From Gemmatimonadaceae bacterium (GTDB taxonomy: Bacteria > Gemmatimonadota > Gemmatimonadetes > Gemmatimonadales > Gemmatimonadaceae), in contig JANYKY010000440.1 of the NCBI GenBank assembly GCA_025357975.1, positions 1 to 5,346 on the forward strand: a stretch of 5,346 nucleotides of DNA. The letters are read 5' to 3'. A program made the position numbers and the translations under genes. Under the pieces are notes generated by a model that did no database searches, had not been told where the DNA came from, and saw only the letters and a program-made list of their open reading frames with translations. Positions 1 to 5,166 of the stretch are shown piece by piece. Position 1 is the first letter of the stretch, and every line of letters begins with the position of its first letter.

Positions 1-348
1 CGCTACGTAGGCTTGCACTACTCCGACGGTACCGCCGCCGGCGCCCTGAACAACCCGCGAGAGAAGCAGGAGCCACAAGCTGTTCGCCACGGCAAATACC
101 AGATATGCCATCGCAGCTGCGCCGAGCCCGACGAGCAGTGCAGGTCGCCGTCCATACTTATCGGAGAACCGACCCCACAATGGCGCACTCAGCAGCTGAG
201 CGGCGGTGAAAGAGACCACCATCACCGTGACCATGAACGAGCCCGCGCCCATCTTGCGCGCATAGAACGGCATGAGCGGGATCACCATGAGGAGACCCAC
301 CATGTCGACGAACGCAGTGATGATCAGTATGAGCAGCTTCTTGAACAC
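1..348 (-). CDS. MFS transporter, DHA1-like, N-terminal part (truncated by window edge)
   Basis: Inner-membrane secondary transporter of the major facilitator superfamily. The first 116 residues are visible and the rest lies beyond position 1. I read it from a GTG at 348-346; the only in-frame codon between this and the upstream permease stop (TAG, 354-352) is CTC, and the next Met (residue 16) would destroy the first membrane helix. Visible segments: TM1 about residues 5-29, containing D15, G18 and the P24xxP27 pattern of 12-helix drug/H+ antiporters; TM2 about 38-58; the loop 2-3 signature GRFSDKYGRRP at 59-69 (motif A); TM3 about 70-88; TM4 from about 91 with RVVQGAGGG at 98-106 (motif B). 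The gene begins 3 nt after the permease stop, so it is probably the distal gene of the transporter operon. The ribosome binding site is weak (GGTAGAG region), which fits coupling. The DHA1 family includes multidrug, tetracycline and nucleoside exporters; the substrate cannot be told from this fragment. Confidence 0.9.
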   Translation of the reverse strand, partial: MFKKLLILIITAFVDMVGLLMVIPLMPFYARKMGAGSFMVTVMVVSFTAAQLLSAPLWGRFSDKYGRRPALLVGLGAAAMAYLVFAVANSLWLLLLSRVVQGAGGGTVGVVQAYVA

Positions 349-351
349 GAG

Positions 352-1221
352 CTACTCTACCGCCTTTCCGAGCGCGGCTGGTGCAACCGCCCGGCCCACG
401 AGCCCCGCTAGTGCGATGATCGTCAAGGCGTAGGGAATCATCTCGATGAACTGCGACGGGATCACGTGATTTCCCTGAAGCTGAATCTGCAGCGTCTCGG
501 CCGCTGCGAAAAAAAGACATGCGAGGCCGGCTTTTACCGGGTCCCATCTTCCGAAGATTACGGCAGCAACCGCAATAAATCCTCGTCCCGATGTCATCTG
601 GTCCGTGAACTGATGCTGATCGAGTGCGAGAAAGACACCACCGAGCGCGGCCAGCATTCCAGAAACGGCCACCGCGATGTAACGAATCTTGTTTACGCTC
701 ACGCCAACGCTCGCGGCTGCACCAGGATGCTCTCCGACTGCTCTGACCCGTAGCCCGAACGGCGTGCGATATAAAAAGAACGCGAGCACCGGCGCCGCGA
801 GAAGTCCCATCCACAACAGGGGATTGTCGAACCCGTGTGCGGCCGCCCGTCCACCGAATCCGTTAATGCGCGGCGAGTTTGACGAGCTCGCGAACGCAAG
901 CTTCAGAAAAAAACGCGTCACTCCGATCGCCAGAAGGTTGATCGCGATTCCAACAACAACCTGGTCTGCGCGATAACGAATCGTAGCTAGTGCGTGAACC
1001 AGTCCGAAGATGAGTCCGCCGAGAATCCCGCAGAGTACGCCGATCCATGGACTGCCCGAGTAGTGAGTGCCTATGGTCGCCGAAAATGCACCGACCAGCA
1101 TCAACCCCTCGAGCTCCAGGCTGATTATCCCCGAGCGCTCCGCTACCACGCCGCCCGTCGCTGCAAATAGATACGGGATGGCGATGCGCACCATCTGCGC
1201 GAGAAACGAAACGGGATTCAT
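352..1221 (-). CDS. nupQ: BMP-family ABC transporter permease (second subunit, NupQ/YufQ-like)
   Basis: Integral membrane subunit of a nucleoside-type ABC importer, branched-chain/ribose permease superfamily (BPD_transp_2). The 289-residue protein is almost wholly hydrophobic with roughly eight or more predicted helices. Family hallmarks are clear: ERSGIISLELEGLMLVGAF at 28-46, the YRADQVVVG stretch at 83-91 before a long helix, and RTPFGLRVRAVGEHPGAA at 152-169, the cytoplasmic loop expected to contact the ATPase. It starts at ATG 1221-1219, which overlaps the stop of the preceding permease by 4 nt (ATGA). No good Shine-Dalgarno lies at normal distance, so translation is probably coupled. 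It forms a heterodimer with the upstream permease. The length is slightly short for this subunit. The symbol follows the Bacillus guanosine transporter NupNOPQ at family level only; substrate identity is inference. Confidence 0.93.
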   Translation of the reverse strand: MNPVSFLAQMVRIAIPYLFAATGGVVAERSGIISLELEGLMLVGAFSATIGTHYSGSPWIGVLCGILGGLIFGLVHALATIRYRADQVVVGIAINLLAIGVTRFFLKLAFASSSNSPRINGFGGRAAAHGFDNPLLWMGLLAAPVLAFFLYRTPFGLRVRAVGEHPGAAASVGVSVNKIRYIAVAVSGMLAALGGVFLALDQHQFTDQMTSGRGFIAVAAVIFGRWDPVKAGLACLFFAAAETLQIQLQGNHVIPSQFIEMIPYALTIIALAGLVGRAVAPAALGKAVE

Positions 1222-2282
1222 GCTGTGACGGGCTTCCGCGCCCTTCGCAGCACGGCTCGCACTTCAGGGACGGACATTGCCACGGCGAGGATCACAACAC
1301 CCTGTAACACCTCTACCATCTGCTTCGGCACGAACGCGTGAATTGCGAGTCCGCCTTGCGACAAGGTTGCGAAAAAGAGTGCAGCGAGCACGACGCCGAG
1401 AGGATGGTTGCGTCCGACGAGAGCGACCGCGATTCCCAGGAATCCGGCACCGCCGGTAAATCCTTCTTCATAGTAGTGCTTGTAGCCCAGCACGTAGTTG
1501 ATGCCGCCGAGTCCGGCAATAGCCCCGGAGATTGTCATGGCGCGAAGCCAGACTCCACCAACGCTCACTCCACCGTATTCGGCAGCATCAGGCTGAAGGC
1601 CAACAGCGCGCAGCTCGAAACCGCGTCGGCTGCGAAACAGGTAGATGCCTACTACAGACGCGGCAATCAGAGCGAATAGAATGGTAAAGTTCGCTGCTGA
1701 TCCGTGGAACGCTGGAATAATCGATGCGAGTGTGGCGACACTCCCTGCGTGAATTTCCGGCGTATGCAATGTTTCGGGGACGTGCAGGTGCGCCGCAACT
1801 ATATAATTGAGGAGTGCGAGCACGATAAAATTGAGCATGATCGTCACGATGACTTCGTGCGCGCCAAACCTGACCTTTAGCCATCCGGGGATAGCCCCGA
1901 CAATTCCACCGCCCGCTGCTGCCGCGATCATGCAAAGCGGCACCGCAATTATTCCGGGTACTGCGGGCGAGAGGCCGAGCCCAACGAGCGCCGCGAGAAA
2001 CCCGCCAGCAGCGAGCTGGCTTTCCGCACCTACGTTGAACAATCCGGCGCGTATTCCAAGTGAGACTGCCAGACCGGTGAAAGCCAGTGTCGTCGACTTG
2101 TAGAGAACCTGGCCAAAGCCGTACGCATTTCCCCAGGTTCCCTGGAGAAGAAGCTTGTAGACCATTGCCGGCGACTGACCGTAGCTCATGATCAGCAGAT
2201 CGCCGAAGATCAGTGCAACAAGCAATGCGACCAGTGGTGGGAACAGAGCCTCTTCGAGCTGTTCTTTCGTGCGTGTGTTCAA
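1218..2282 (-). CDS. nupP: BMP-family ABC transporter permease (first subunit, NupP/YufP-like)
   Basis: Integral membrane subunit, 354 residues, partner of the downstream permease in the importer channel. Diagnostic segments: RAGLFNVGAESQ at 78-89 (the family's FRaGLFNIGaEGQ motif, here with Ser for Gly at 88), GAHEVIVTIMLNFI at 140-153, and GFELRAVGLQPDAAEYGGVSV at 221-241, the cytoplasmic coupling loop. A hydrophobic helix at about 13-32 and eight or more further helices are visible. The start is TTG at 2282-2280, not ATG: it has a strong Shine-Dalgarno AAAGGAG (2297-2291) 8 nt upstream, and the next Met (residue 32) would remove the first helix. The start overlaps the ATPase stop by 4 nt as TTGA. 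The 3' end overlaps the next permease as ATGA. The pairing of a long (about 350) and a short (about 290) permease is typical of NupP/NupQ systems. Confidence 0.93.
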   Translation of the reverse strand: MNTRTKEQLEEALFPPLVALLVALIFGDLLIMSYGQSPAMVYKLLLQGTWGNAYGFGQVLYKSTTLAFTGLAVSLGIRAGLFNVGAESQLAAGGFLAALVGLGLSPAVPGIIAVPLCMIAAAAGGGIVGAIPGWLKVRFGAHEVIVTIMLNFIVLALLNYIVAAHLHVPETLHTPEIHAGSVATLASIIPAFHGSAANFTILFALIAASVVGIYLFRSRRGFELRAVGLQPDAAEYGGVSVGGVWLRAMTISGAIAGLGGINYVLGYKHYYEEGFTGGAGFLGIAVALVGRNHPLGVVLAALFFATLSQGGLAIHAFVPKQMVEVLQGVVILAVAMSVPEVRAVLRRARKPVTA

Positions 2283-3865
2283 GCAGCGGACTCCTTTCGA
2301 GTGCCGGTCATGTATTCGCCAAGAGATTCTTCACTCGCTTCGGAAGCCGGAACGACTGCCACGAATTTACCGCGGTACATCACAGCGACCCGATCCGCGA
2401 GCGCGAGAACTTCGTTGAGCTCGGCCGATACCAGCAGGATGGCCTTACCCGCTGCGCGTGCTTCGCGAAGCCGCGAGTGTATGAACTCGATCGCGCCAAC
2501 ATCGACGCCGCGTGTCGGTTGAGACGCAAGAAGAACGGTAAATGCCCCACCCATCTCCCTGGCAACCACCACCTTTTGCTGATTTCCGCCGGAAAGATTT
2601 CGCGCAGGCATTCCCGCTACCGGCGGCCTGATATCGAACGCCTTGATCTGCGCTTCAGCGTTGGCATTGATGCGATCAGTATCAAGAAGGCCCTTGTCAA
2701 CGAAATCGGCTTGCAGGCCCAAAACCAGATTATCGGCGACAGAATAGTCGAGGATCAGTCCTCTGCGGTGCCGATCCTCGGGAATGTGTGACAACCCGGC
2801 AGTCCGCCGCTCTCCGACATTGCGGAACGTGACATCCTTGCCATCGATGCGAACGGAGCCTGATTCGATACGCCTCAGCCCTGCGAGAGCTTCAATCAAT
2901 TCGGTCTGCCCGTTTCCTTCGACGCCGGCGATTCCCAGAATCTCGCCGGCGCGGATTGAGAACGACACACCGTCCACTTCTATTGTTTTTCGGGATCCCA
3001 GGACGCAGAGATTCGTGACGTTGATTGCGGAGGCTTCATCATCGCGCGGCGGCTGTCCAATAGCGCCACCGTGTGCAGGCGTAGTCAGAATGCCGGCTTC
3101 GTCTCTCGAGGTGAGAGCGACATCTCTTCCAACCATGGCTTTCGCGATTTCAGACGGAGTCGTTTCAGTCGTCTTCAGGCGAGTGACGGTTTGGCCTGCG
3201 CGCATGACCGTGATCGTGTCGGAAATGTCGATCACTTCGTCGAGCCTGTGCGTGATGAGAATGATCGTTCCGCCAGCATCGCGGAGCCCGCGAAGTACGG
3301 TCCACAGGTCGCGAACCTCGGGCGGAGAAAGAACCGCCGTCGGTTCATCGAGAACCAGAATTTTCGCGCCGCGGAAAAGGGTTTTCAGAATCTCTACACG
3401 CTGTGCTTCTCCGACCGAAAGGTCTGCCACTTTGCGGTCCGGGGAAACCTCAAGGCCGGTATTGTGGCTCAGGGTCTTCACCTCATCGACGGCTTTCCTG
3501 TAGTCGAACCGCCCTCCCTTCACCGGCTCCATGCCAAGTACGATGTTCTCCGCCACAGTGAGCGTTGGGACGAGCATGAAGTGTTGATGCACAACACCAA
3601 TGCCGGCCCGGATCGCGTCACTGGTGCTCCATCCGGTGACGTCCTTGCCGTTGACTTCCATCGTCCCTGCGTCGGGTGGTTGAAGGCCGCCGAGTATTTT
3701 CATCAGCGTCGATTTACCGGCGCCATTTTCGCCGACTAGAGCGTGGATTTCGCCCTGCTGAACCTCGAGGGATGCGCCACGATTTGCTCGAACGGAGCCG
3801 AAAGCCTTCTCGATTCCTGTCATGCGAATCGCGGGATTTCCTGTCGGGACTGAGGATGCTGTCAT
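2279..3865 (-). CDS. nupO: BMP-family ABC transporter ATPase with two nucleotide-binding domains (NupO/YufO-like)
   Basis: Cytoplasmic energy subunit, 528 residues, with fused NBDs as in the ribose/nucleoside importer class. NBD1 is complete: Walker A GENGAGKST at 45-53, Q-loop Q94 in VVHQHFML, signature LSVGE at 149-153, Walker B ILVLDEPT at 169-176 with catalytic E174, switch His 206. NBD2 (from about 281) is degenerate: GVEGNGQTEL at 314-323 lacks the Walker A Lys, the signature LSGGNQQK at 424-431 is intact, and Walker B reads LLASQPTRGVD at 445-455 with Gln 449 in place of Glu; the switch His is replaced in VSAEL. A degenerate second domain with QPTRGxDVGAIEFIH is characteristic of this family, so it is not a defect. 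A linker of about 25 residues rich in Gly, Pro and Ala (about 255-280) separates the domains. ATG 3865-3863 overlaps the bmp stop by 4 nt (ATGA); the gene's own stop overlaps the permease start (TTGA). Confidence 0.96.
   Translation of the reverse strand: MTASSVPTGNPAIRMTGIEKAFGSVRANRGASLEVQQGEIHALVGENGAGKSTLMKILGGLQPPDAGTMEVNGKDVTGWSTSDAIRAGIGVVHQHFMLVPTLTVAENIVLGMEPVKGGRFDYRKAVDEVKTLSHNTGLEVSPDRKVADLSVGEAQRVEILKTLFRGAKILVLDEPTAVLSPPEVRDLWTVLRGLRDAGGTIILITHRLDEVIDISDTITVMRAGQTVTRLKTTETTPSEIAKAMVGRDVALTSRDEAGILTTPAHGGAIGQPPRDDEASAINVTNLCVLGSRKTIEVDGVSFSIRAGEILGIAGVEGNGQTELIEALAGLRRIESGSVRIDGKDVTFRNVGERRTAGLSHIPEDRHRRGLILDYSVADNLVLGLQADFVDKGLLDTDRINANAEAQIKAFDIRPPVAGMPARNLSGGNQQKVVVAREMGGAFTVLLASQPTRGVDVGAIEFIHSRLREARAAGKAILLVSAELNEVLALADRVAVMYRGKFVAVVPASEASEESLGEYMTGTRKESAA
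2291..2297 (-). promoter_or_regulatory. Strong Shine-Dalgarno deciding the TTG start of the first permease
   Basis: On the minus strand AAAGGAG lies 8 nt before TTG 2282-2280. It sits inside the last codons of the ATPase gene. It is the best ribosome binding site within the ABC cluster and supports the non-ATG start as genuine. Confidence 0.75.
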
Positions 3866-4899
3866 CTGGTGCTCGGAACCTTGATGCGTCCCGCAATTAT
3901 GTCCTGCCTTAGCTGTTCGACGCGCGCCCGTACGCTATCAGGAATCAACGCCTTGTTTCTGTTGTCGTAGACGTATCCGACACCGCCCTCTTTTAGCCCG
4001 AAAGAGTAGATACCGCCCTTGAACGTGCCGGTCTGGACGCGCTGAATGACGTCGTAGACAGTGTTGTTGACGCCTTTGACCATCGACGTGAGGATATGCC
4101 CCGGTGCTTCATCGTATTGGTCTGCGTCAACGCCGATGGCGAGCTTGTTCATCAGACGCGCGGCTTCGAAGACCCCGAGACCGGTCGAGCCAGACGCGTG
4201 GAAGATCACGTTGACGCCCGACTGGTACTGGCTTAGCGCGAGCTCCTTGCCTTTGCCCGGATTCTTGAATGCATCTGGCGTGACGCCCGCATACTGTGCA
4301 ATGACTTCGCAGTCGGGGCACACCTGCTTCACGCCAGCTCGATAGCCTGCTTCGAACTTGTGAATGAGCTGAATGTCCATGCCGCCTACAAACCCTACTT
4401 TCTTGGATTTGCCGACAAGCGCGGCTAAAGCACCAACGAGAAATGAGCCTTCTTCTTCGCGAAACTTGAGTGCGGCGACGTTCGGCGGAGGCGGTAGAAC
4501 GTTGCCTTTGTCGTCCACCGAGAGGGCGTAGTCAACGCAGGCAAATGAAGTGCGCGGGTATTCGTTCGCGAGCTTGGTGATGTCATCGGAGAAGATGAAA
4601 CCGACGCCGACTACGAGGTTCATTTTCTCAGCGGCGAGTAGTCGCAGGCCTGCTTCGCGATCTGAGCCTTCACCGGGCTCGATGAACCGGATGTTGGGGC
4701 CAAGTATGCGAGCAGCGCTATCCGCGCCCGCATATGCGCCGTCGTTGAATGACTTGTCTCCGCGGCCGCCGACGTCGAGAACGATGCCGACATTCGTTGC
4801 TCCCGCCTTGCTTGACTGGGCCACTCCGCGGCCGCCGGCAAAGAGGAGCGCGGCATGAACGACGAGGAGCGTCAAGGCGACGAGGAGGAGTTTCCGCAT
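3862..4899 (-). CDS. bmpA: BMP/PnrA-family periplasmic substrate-binding protein
   Basis: Solute-binding protein of the importer, 345 residues, 'basic membrane protein' family (PF02608), type I periplasmic binding fold. Characterised members such as Treponema PnrA bind purine nucleosides. The N-terminus is a Sec signal: RK at 2-3, hydrophobic core about 4-21, likely cleavage near AGGRGVA-Q (residue 27/28). There is no Cys in or near the signal, so it is probably soluble rather than a lipoprotein. Family landmarks: VGIVLDVGGRGDKSFNDGAY at 37-56 (F51 is the likely stacking aromatic), SFACVDYAL at 118-126, VGFVGGMD at 168-175 followed by FEAGYRAGVK at 182-191, GSTGLGVFEAA at 237-247, GVDADQ at 256-261 and TSMVKGVNNTVYDVI at 271-285. 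C194 and C197 form a CPDC pair. ATG 4899-4897 is directly preceded by TGA of a 13-codon leader ORF, and no good Shine-Dalgarno precedes it. The exact ligand is inferred from family only. Confidence 0.95.
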   Translation of the reverse strand: MRKLLLVALTLLVVHAALLFAGGRGVAQSSKAGATNVGIVLDVGGRGDKSFNDGAYAGADSAARILGPNIRFIEPGEGSDREAGLRLLAAEKMNLVVGVGFIFSDDITKLANEYPRTSFACVDYALSVDDKGNVLPPPPNVAALKFREEEGSFLVGALAALVGKSKKVGFVGGMDIQLIHKFEAGYRAGVKQVCPDCEVIAQYAGVTPDAFKNPGKGKELALSQYQSGVNVIFHASGSTGLGVFEAARLMNKLAIGVDADQYDEAPGHILTSMVKGVNNTVYDVIQRVQTGTFKGGIYSFGLKEGGVGYVYDNRNKALIPDSVRARVEQLRQDIIAGRIKVPSTR

Positions 4900-4941
4900 T
4901 CACGAGGATATTCGCCCACAAACGACGTCGCGGCAAGGCAT
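4900..4941 (-). CDS. 13-codon leader ORF abutting bmpA (candidate leader peptide)
   Basis: A short ORF starts at ATG 4941-4939 and encodes MPCRDVVCGRISS. Its TGA (4902-4900) is followed immediately by the bmpA ATG, in the same frame. It has a textbook Shine-Dalgarno GGAGG (4952-4948) 6 nt before its ATG, whereas bmpA has no comparable site of its own. This suggests ribosomes load at the leader and pass to bmpA by termination-reinitiation. It contains two Cys and no run of one amino acid that would suggest classical attenuation. It could instead be a chance ORF under the true bmpA leader. Confidence 0.45.
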   Translation of the reverse strand: MPCRDVVCGRISS

Positions 4942-4946
4942 TGGTA

Positions 4947-4952
4947 CCCTCC
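4947..4952 (-). promoter_or_regulatory. Strong Shine-Dalgarno (GGAGGG) for the leader ORF
   Basis: GGAGGG on the minus strand lies 6 nt (from GGAGG) before ATG 4941. It is too far (about 48 nt) from the bmpA ATG to serve that start directly. It is the strongest ribosome binding site in the intergenic region. Confidence 0.6.
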
Positions 4953-4975
4953 ATTTCTCACGTTCACAGCCGTTT

Positions 4976-5003
4976 ATTATGGGTCTAATTCCGTCCTGGT
5001 CAC
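4976..5003 (-). promoter_or_regulatory. Candidate sigma-70-type promoter for the transporter operon
   Basis: On the minus strand GTGACC (5003-4998; 4 of 6 match to TTGACA) and CATAAT (4981-4976; 5 of 6 match to TATAAT) are separated by 16 nt. Transcription would begin near 4968-4970, about 28 nt before the leader ORF and about 70 nt before bmpA. The -35-like hexamer lies in the outer end of the left arm of the inverted repeat. This is based on consensus match only. Confidence 0.35.
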
Positions 5004-5024
5004 GAAGGCACGAAGCCACGAAGA
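5001..5024. repeat. Three tandem copies of an 8-bp unit, CACGAAGN
   Basis: Three consecutive octamers CACGAAGG, CACGAAGC and CACGAAGA occupy 5001-5008, 5009-5016 and 5017-5024. They differ only at the eighth base. The right arm of the inverted repeat carries two such units in reverse orientation (CACGAAGG then CACGAAGA), so the arms differ by one unit. Confidence 0.85.
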
Positions 5025-5083
5025 ACGACATTAAAGAAGAGCCAACGAAGTTGCCGGAGCCTGGCCGTATCCGAAAATCTTTC

Positions 5084-5093
5084 ACCACGTGGT
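5084..5093. promoter_or_regulatory. Perfect 10-bp palindrome ACCACGTGGT
   Basis: A self-complementary decamer with a CACGTG core lies in the central segment of the large inverted repeat, followed by five T. The site could be bound by a dimeric regulator. It has no loop, so it does not look like a terminator stem despite the T run. Function unknown. Confidence 0.3.
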
Positions 5094-5122
5094 TTTTGTT
5101 CTTCTTCGTGCCTTCGTGACCA

Positions 5123-5144
5123 TGGGACACTTTCAATTGTCCCA
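5123..5144. promoter_or_regulatory. Inverted repeat TGGGACA-N8-TGTCCCA upstream of nadB (candidate operator)
   Basis: Perfect 7-bp arms at 5123-5129 and 5138-5144 flank an 8-bp AT-rich spacer. The site ends 22 bp before the nadB ATG and directly abuts the right arm of the large repeat. Spacing and symmetry suit a dimeric repressor, or an RNA hairpin in a nadB leader. I do not recognise it as a known NadR, NrtR, NiaR or NadQ site. Confidence 0.4.
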
Positions 5145-5166
5145 GGACTCCGATTGATTCCGAATC

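Larger units (their letters stand above)
4993..5128. repeat. Long imperfect inverted repeat built on CACGAAGN octamers
   Basis: Left arm 4993-5026 and right arm 5098-5128 are reverse complements. The core is a perfect 19-bp match (4997-5015 against 5104-5122, TGGTCACGAAGGCACGAAG). It is extended inward by AAGAAC/GTTCTT (5021-5026 and 5098-5103) after a 5-nt offset, and outward by GTCC/GGAC (4993-4996 and 5125-5128) after a 2-nt offset. The central segment is about 71 bp and includes a small hairpin, GCCGG-AGC-CTGGC (5053-5065). The element lies between divergent genes, so it is not placed as a terminator of either. It resembles a dispersed extragenic palindromic repeat (REP/MITE-like); no transposase or target duplication is visible. 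Confidence 0.8.

Noticed and set aside
158..814. A 218-codon minus-strand ORF overlapping the second permease and the MFS gene in another frame
   Set aside because: Arg/Gly/Ser/His-rich shadow frame; the overlapping frames encode proper membrane proteins with family motifs.
2784..3739. Long plus-strand ORFs (239 and 222 codons) opposite the ATPase gene
   Set aside because: Arg/Ser/Pro-rich translations with no recognisable family, lying antisense to a gene with every expected ABC motif; typical shadows of GC-rich coding DNA.
2279..3865. Missing Walker A Lys and Walker B Glu in the second ATPase domain as a sign of decay
   Set aside because: The degenerate second domain with QPTRG is normal for the BMP/nucleoside ATPase family, and the first domain is intact.
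4861..4889. GACGAGGAG-like direct repeat
   Set aside because: It encodes the Leu/Val-rich signal peptide core on the minus strand and is explained by codon use.
4897..4941. Stop-codon readthrough fusing the leader ORF to bmpA
   Set aside because: The frames match, but the bmpA ATG begins a standard signal peptide, and a 13-residue extension would spoil its positively charged N-terminus-plus-core layout.
4900..4975. Purine riboswitch upstream of the importer
   Set aside because: The conserved core and three-helix layout were looked for by eye and not found, and the leader is only about 70 nt if the proposed promoter is right.
5084..5097. ACCACGTGGT followed by five T as an intrinsic terminator
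   Set aside because: The palindrome has no loop, so no usable stem-loop forms, and it lies upstream of both divergent genes.
4997..5122. CACGAAG repeats as a CRISPR array
   Set aside because: Units are 8 bp, tandem without spacers, and arranged as two inverted arms; no cas genes.
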